Assembly: GCA_965249925.1 (NCBI GenBank)
Contig: OZ252260.1
Coordinates: 124,001-188,000, forward strand
DNA length: 64,000 nt
Direction of reading: 5' to 3'
Source of the DNA: Hoeflea_A sp965249925
GTDB taxonomy: Bacteria; Pseudomonadota; Alphaproteobacteria; Rhizobiales; Rhizobiaceae
This document shows, in pieces, positions 60,436 to 64,000 of this stretch. The notes beneath the pieces were generated by a model. The model did not search any database and was not told the DNA's origin. It worked only from the letters and a program-made list of their open reading frames with translations. Position 1 is the first letter of the stretch; every line of letters begins with the position of its first letter. A program made the position numbers and the translations under genes.

Positions 60436-61335
60436 ATGGCCCAGAATACTTTGCCTACCGTTACCGCCGGCGAAGGCGGTCTTAATCGATATCTGGAAGA
60501 AATTCGCCGCTTTCCGATGCTTGAGCCGCAGCAGGAATATATGCTGGCCAAGCGTTACCACGAGCATGCCGACACCGACGCGGCCCATACGCTGGTGACC
60601 AGTCATTTGCGACTCGTGGCCAAGATCGCCATGGGCTACCGGGGCTATGGCCTGCCGATCGGAGAAGTGATCTCCGAAGGCAATGTCGGCCTCATGCAGG
60701 CGGTCAAGAAGTTCGATCCGGAACGCGGATTCCGGCTCGCAACCTATGCCATGTGGTGGATCAAGGCCTCCATTCAGGAGTACATCCTGCGTTCATGGTC
60801 GCTGGTGAAGATGGGAACGACCGCCAATCAGAAACGGTTGTTCTTCAACCTGCGCAAACTGAAGGGCCGGATTCAGGCGCTCGATGACGGTGACCTGAAG
60901 CCCGAACAGGTAGCTGAAATCGCCACGAAACTGAACGTCAGCGAAGACGAAGTCATTTCGATGAACCGTCGTTTGTCGGGCGACGCCTCGCTGAACGCTC
61001 CGATCAAGGCATCCGAAGGCGAATCCGGCCAATGGCAGGATTGGCTCGTCGACGAAGGCGACGATCAGGAGACGATGCTGATCGAGCAGGACGAACTGGA
61101 AGATCGGCGCGCCATGTTGGCCTCCGCCATGGACGTGCTCAACGACCGTGAACGGCGTATCTTCGAAGCACGGCGGCTGTCGGAGAGTCCCCTGACGCTG
61201 GAAGAGCTCTCAGGCGAATTCGACATCAGCCGCGAACGGGTGCGCCAGATCGAAGTGCGCGCCTTCGAAAAGGTCCAGAATGCCGTTCGCAAGGCTGCCG
61301 AGGAGCGGGCCCACAGCCTGCAGCCGGTGTCCTAG
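60436..61335 (+). CDS. rpoH: RNA polymerase sigma-32 factor RpoH
   Basis: Heat-shock sigma factor of 299 residues. Region 2 shows SHLRLVAKIAMGYRGYGLPIGEVISEGNVGLMQAVKKFDPERGFRLATYAMWWIKASIQEYI, the RpoH box is QKRLFFNLR (132-140), and region 4 shows LNDRERRIFEARRLSESPLTLEELSGEFDISRERVRQIEVRAF. The RpoH box separates it from RpoD. A sequence matching the RpoH promoter itself lies upstream. Rhizobiales often carry two rpoH genes, so another copy may lie elsewhere. Confidence 0.96.
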   Translation: MAQNTLPTVTAGEGGLNRYLEEIRRFPMLEPQQEYMLAKRYHEHADTDAAHTLVTSHLRLVAKIAMGYRGYGLPIGEVISEGNVGLMQAVKKFDPERGFRLATYAMWWIKASIQEYILRSWSLVKMGTTANQKRLFFNLRKLKGRIQALDDGDLKPEQVAEIATKLNVSEDEVISMNRRLSGDASLNAPIKASEGESGQWQDWLVDEGDDQETMLIEQDELEDRRAMLASAMDVLNDRERRIFEARRLSESPLTLEELSGEFDISRERVRQIEVRAFEKVQNAVRKAAEERAHSLQPVS

Positions 61336-61361
61336 AGCAACGGGCGCGAATCGCAGTTGCG

Positions 61362-62894
61362 CTACTGTGATTGCGACGTGTCGGTGGCCCGCGCGTCCCA
61401 GGCGCGGATCACCTGGTCGAAGACCTCGGCACCGGTCGAACCCTTTTCCAGCGTCAGCAGGGCACGGCGCCCGTTGCCATAGGCAACCGGCAGGTCGATC
61501 CAGTTACCCTCACGCAGCAAACGCATGTTGAGGTCGACAGCCTCGACATAGTCGTTCAGCGCAATCATGAAGAAGCTGTCGGTGATCTTGGCCGGAACGG
61601 CGATCAGGGAATCGCCGGTGGCTTCTTCGGTGTCTTTCATGGCGAAGTTCTGGATCGATCCGATACCGTTGCCCTCGAACACTTCGGTCAGGGCGAACAC
61701 GATTTCGATGAGATGGCTCGCCGGCAGCGAGGGATCGGCGTTGCGCTTGATGGTCATGACGGCACTGAGGCCCCTTTCGGGAGCTTCAATCTCGGCCTGG
61801 ATAGCCGGTTCAGGCGGCAGGTCTTCGCCCGGCGACTCCCGAACGATGCTCCACACCACACGCCCTTCCTGTGCCGTCGGCGCCTGTTGGCCAAGGCGTT
61901 CCTCGTAGATGAACATCTTCTGGCCGATCGCCGGAGGAGAAACGGCGGTGGTGGCCGCACCCGTTTCGGGTTCCGTTGCCCGCAAGTCACCTGCCGCGGT
62001 ATCGATCGAGGCCACCGACTTGCCTTCCTCTGCCGTCGGCCGCGCCGAACCGGCCGGCAACCCGGCATCCACTTCGGATCCGTCCTCCAGCAGTCGCTGG
62101 GTAAACTTCTGTTGCTCACTGGTGCCGCTGTCGGGCGTGTCCGTCACGCTGCTCGGAACAGCGGCCGTTTCGACCTCAGGCTCGGTAGCCGCCGGCGCGC
62201 CGTTGGTAGAGGAATCGTCGACGCCAACGGCTGGAGCACTCTCCTCAATCTGCGGTGAAGGTGTATAGACCATCGAAATGATGCCGCCGCCCCAGAACCA
62301 GACTGCGAATCCCGCGGCTACGACCAGCAGCAGCATCGCCACCGCAATGGTGGCAGTACGAACGACCCCGCTGCGGTTGGGCTCGAAAAACTCTCCGGCC
62401 GGATGGTCGGCAAGATAGTCCTGGGAGTAGCCGCCATCGCGTGCATTTGGCGGCGGCGATGTGGTGTTGTCGAGTCCGAACTGGTCGTACCCGCCCTGAC
62501 CATATCCGTAGTCCGCAGGACCGGACTCAGGCGCCGTTGGCGGCGCGGTCGGTTCCGCCGGGCCGGCTGCAGCACGCTGCGGCCGCGGTTCGGGGTCGGC
62601 TTCCGGCACCGCGGCCTCCGACTCCATCGCAGCTGCGTCATCATCCGCAAACATGTCGGTAAAGGCGTCGTCATCGATGATTGCTTCGGTATTCCGGTCC
62701 TCGACCTCGGCGATCGCCTCCTCCAGTTTGGCGAGCTGCTTGTCCTTCACGGCATCGCTGACCGGAGGGTCAATATTGTCCAACTGCCTGACAATGGCGG
62801 CGCGTGCCTTTTCGTAGACCTTCTCGCGCATCTCCGGCGTGTTGTCGGCGAGGCCGTTAACGGCCTTTTCTATGACTGCAACAAAATCCACCAT
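61362..62894 (-). CDS. Hypothetical single-pass membrane protein next to purA
   Basis: Protein of 510 residues. Residues 1-75 are charged and helical (MVDFVAVIEKAVNGLADNTPEMREKVYEKARAAI), then come a Pro/Gln/Ala-rich linker (about 80-175), one membrane helix (about 185-205, TIAVAMLLLVVAAGFAVWFW), another low-complexity linker, and a folded-looking C-terminal domain (about 345-500, with MFIYEERLG, GRVVWSIV and LIEIVFALTEVFEGNGIGSIQNFAMK). The layout suggests a cytoplasmic start, a long linker and a periplasmic domain. It appears conserved beside purA in Rhizobiales by my recollection. Function unknown. Confidence 0.8.
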   Translation of the reverse strand: MVDFVAVIEKAVNGLADNTPEMREKVYEKARAAIVRQLDNIDPPVSDAVKDKQLAKLEEAIAEVEDRNTEAIIDDDAFTDMFADDDAAAMESEAAVPEADPEPRPQRAAAGPAEPTAPPTAPESGPADYGYGQGGYDQFGLDNTTSPPPNARDGGYSQDYLADHPAGEFFEPNRSGVVRTATIAVAMLLLVVAAGFAVWFWGGGIISMVYTPSPQIEESAPAVGVDDSSTNGAPAATEPEVETAAVPSSVTDTPDSGTSEQQKFTQRLLEDGSEVDAGLPAGSARPTAEEGKSVASIDTAAGDLRATEPETGAATTAVSPPAIGQKMFIYEERLGQQAPTAQEGRVVWSIVRESPGEDLPPEPAIQAEIEAPERGLSAVMTIKRNADPSLPASHLIEIVFALTEVFEGNGIGSIQNFAMKDTEEATGDSLIAVPAKITDSFFMIALNDYVEAVDLNMRLLREGNWIDLPVAYGNGRRALLTLEKGSTGAEVFDQVIRAWDARATDTSQSQ

Positions 62895-62948
62895 GAAACT
62901 GCTCTAAAAGCCCTGCATCGCCCTTCGGATCGCGATCTGCACCCAAAC

Positions 62949-64000
62949 CTAGTCTTCAAATGGGTCCGTCACAAGGATTGTATCGTCCCGTTCAGGACTT
63001 GTTGACAGGAGAGCCACCGGCGCTCCGATCAGTTCCTCGATGTGACGCACATACTTTACCGCCTGTGCGGGCAGCTCGTTCCAGCTCCTGGCGCCGACGG
63101 TCGATTCTTTCCACCCCTCCAGAGTTTCGTAGATCGGAACGACACGCGCCTGCTGGCCCTGGCTCGCCGGCAGGAAGTCCATTTCCTGATCGTCTAGTCG
63201 GTAACCGACACAGATCTTCAATTCATCCAACCCATCCAGAACGTCGAGCTTCGTCAACGCTATGCCGGTGATTCCGTTGGTCGCTACCGCCTGACGCACC
63301 AGCACCGCGTCAAACCATCCGCAGCGCCGCTTGCGCCCCGTTACGGTACCAAACTCGTGTCCTCGTTCGCCTAGAAAACGACCGACGTCATTTTCCTGTT
63401 CCGTCGGAAAAGGCCCTTCTCCCACACGCGTTGTATAGGCTTTGGTGATGCCGAGGACGTAGCCCACCGATCCAGGACCCATGCCCGAACCCGCCGCGGC
63501 CTGTCCGGCAACCGTATTGGAGGATGTCACGAATGGATAGGTTCCGTGGTCGATGTCAAGGAGAGTGCCCTGAGCGCCCTCGAAAAGAATCCGCTTGCCA
63601 CGCCGTCGCTTGGTATCGAGCAAACGCCAAACCGTCTCGCGAAACGGCAGGATCCGCGGGGCGACGGATTTCAACTCTTCCATGATCGCGTCGTGGGAAA
63701 CCTCGTTCTGTCCGAGACCGCGGCGCAGCGCGTTGTGGTGCGTCAACAACCGGTCAACCTTGGCTGGCAGCGTCTCCAGATTGGCCAAGTCCATGACGCG
63801 GACGGCCCGGCGTCCTACCTTGTCCTCGTAGGCCGGCCCGATACCGCGTCGAGTGGTACCGATTTTGGTTCCGGAATTGGATGCTGCATCCTCGCGGATG
63901 GCGTCCAGTTCACGATGCAGCGACAGAATCAAGGTTGCATTGTCGGCGATCCGCAGATTCTCGGGCGAAATACCGATCCCCTGCCCGGCCAGACGATCGA
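62949..64000 (-). CDS. purA: Adenylosuccinate synthetase PurA, N-terminus outside window
   Basis: Joins IMP and aspartate with GTP to make adenylosuccinate in AMP synthesis. About 350 residues are present and the first 80, including the GDEGKG loop, lie past position 64000. Visible are LILSLHRELDAIRE, KIGTTRRGIGPAYEDKVGRRAVR (IMP site), FEGAQGTLLDIDHGTYPFVTSSNTVAG, GEGPFPTE, TGRKRRCGWFD and GIALTKLDVLDGLDELKIC (guanine-binding TKLD). All look intact. The stop at 62949 is 54 bp from the hypothetical membrane protein gene on the same strand. Confidence 0.96.
   Translation of the reverse strand, partial: DRLAGQGIGISPENLRIADNATLILSLHRELDAIREDAASNSGTKIGTTRRGIGPAYEDKVGRRAVRVMDLANLETLPAKVDRLLTHHNALRRGLGQNEVSHDAIMEELKSVAPRILPFRETVWRLLDTKRRRGKRILFEGAQGTLLDIDHGTYPFVTSSNTVAGQAAAGSGMGPGSVGYVLGITKAYTTRVGEGPFPTEQENDVGRFLGERGHEFGTVTGRKRRCGWFDAVLVRQAVATNGITGIALTKLDVLDGLDELKICVGYRLDDQEMDFLPASQGQQARVVPIYETLEGWKESTVGARSWNELPAQAVKYVRHIEELIGAPVALLSTSPERDDTILVTDPFED

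Noticed and set aside
1..64000. CRISPR array, complete insertion sequence or prophage
   Set aside because: I saw no regularly spaced direct repeats, no cas genes, no intact transposase and no phage structural genes. The only mobile trace is the integrase remnant at 41517-41727.

Overview
This window looks like a chromosomal segment of an alphaproteobacterium, most likely of the order Hyphomicrobiales (Rhizobiales). The evidence is the set sciP, fliJ, ctrA, chpT and eipA with CtrA-type boxes and clustered GANTC sites, the rluD-rpoH pair, high-GC codon use, and a large share of ABC/TRAP importers. It splits into an accessory, transport-rich part (about 1-45.2 kb) and a conserved core (about 45.3-64 kb).

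Accessory part. 1-6.7 kb (minus strand) is one operon: Gfo/Idh oxidoreductase, CoA-transferase, enoyl-CoA hydratase, aldehyde dehydrogenase, sugar-binding protein and a permease cut by the window edge. It is headed by two LacI-like palindromes 22 bp apart. 6.9-13.4 kb holds a DctB-like kinase, an NtrC-type regulator without the GAFTGA loop, and a TAXI-type TRAP transporter; the same 20-bp palindrome lies before the kinase and before the transporter. 13.4-15.5 kb is a glycosyltransferase/ArnA-like dehydrogenase pair, followed by a decayed tRNA-Arg-like sequence. 16-21 kb is a NitT/TauT-type ABC operon with a cupin-like gene and a divergent GntR regulator. 21-24.2 kb has an IclR regulator, a ThDP enzyme and a GNAT acetyltransferase. 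24.2-31.4 kb is a GntR-controlled peptide-type ABC operon whose binding protein has its domains in circularly permuted order, ending in a gamma-glutamylcyclotransferase-like gene. 31.6-35.6 kb carries small or single genes (membrane protein pair, FecR-domain protein, HIT protein, aldo/keto reductase). 35.7-41.5 kb is a BMP-type (nucleoside-like) ABC operon with a zinc alcohol dehydrogenase, followed directly by a frameshifted tyrosine-integrase remnant. 41.7-45.2 kb has a GST, tRNA-Met(CAT), a second Gfo/Idh oxidoreductase and a DegT/DnrJ aminotransferase.

Core part. mnmA; then the cell-cycle cluster sciP / pqiA-like / fliJ / ctrA / a single-domain receiver / chpT / eipA; a long coiled-coil membrane protein built from heptad-multiple repeats; a CPBP protease; an apolipoprotein N-acyltransferase-like gene broken by one in-frame TGA; an MDR oxidoreductase; a TrmH-type methyltransferase; rluD; rpoH with a heat-shock-type promoter; a conserved-looking membrane protein; and purA, cut by the window end.

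The core genes link CtrA phosphorylation (ChpT), CtrA antagonism (SciP), a likely CtrA output (EipA) and DNA-methylation control of ctrA. The accessory operons each pair a transporter with a few enzymes and usually a local regulator. The most unusual points are the circularly permuted binding protein, the coiled-coil repeats with lengths of 42/56/63 residues, the paired palindromes around the GAFTGA-less regulator system, and the hydroxycinnamate-like enzyme set inside a glucose-type ABC operon.
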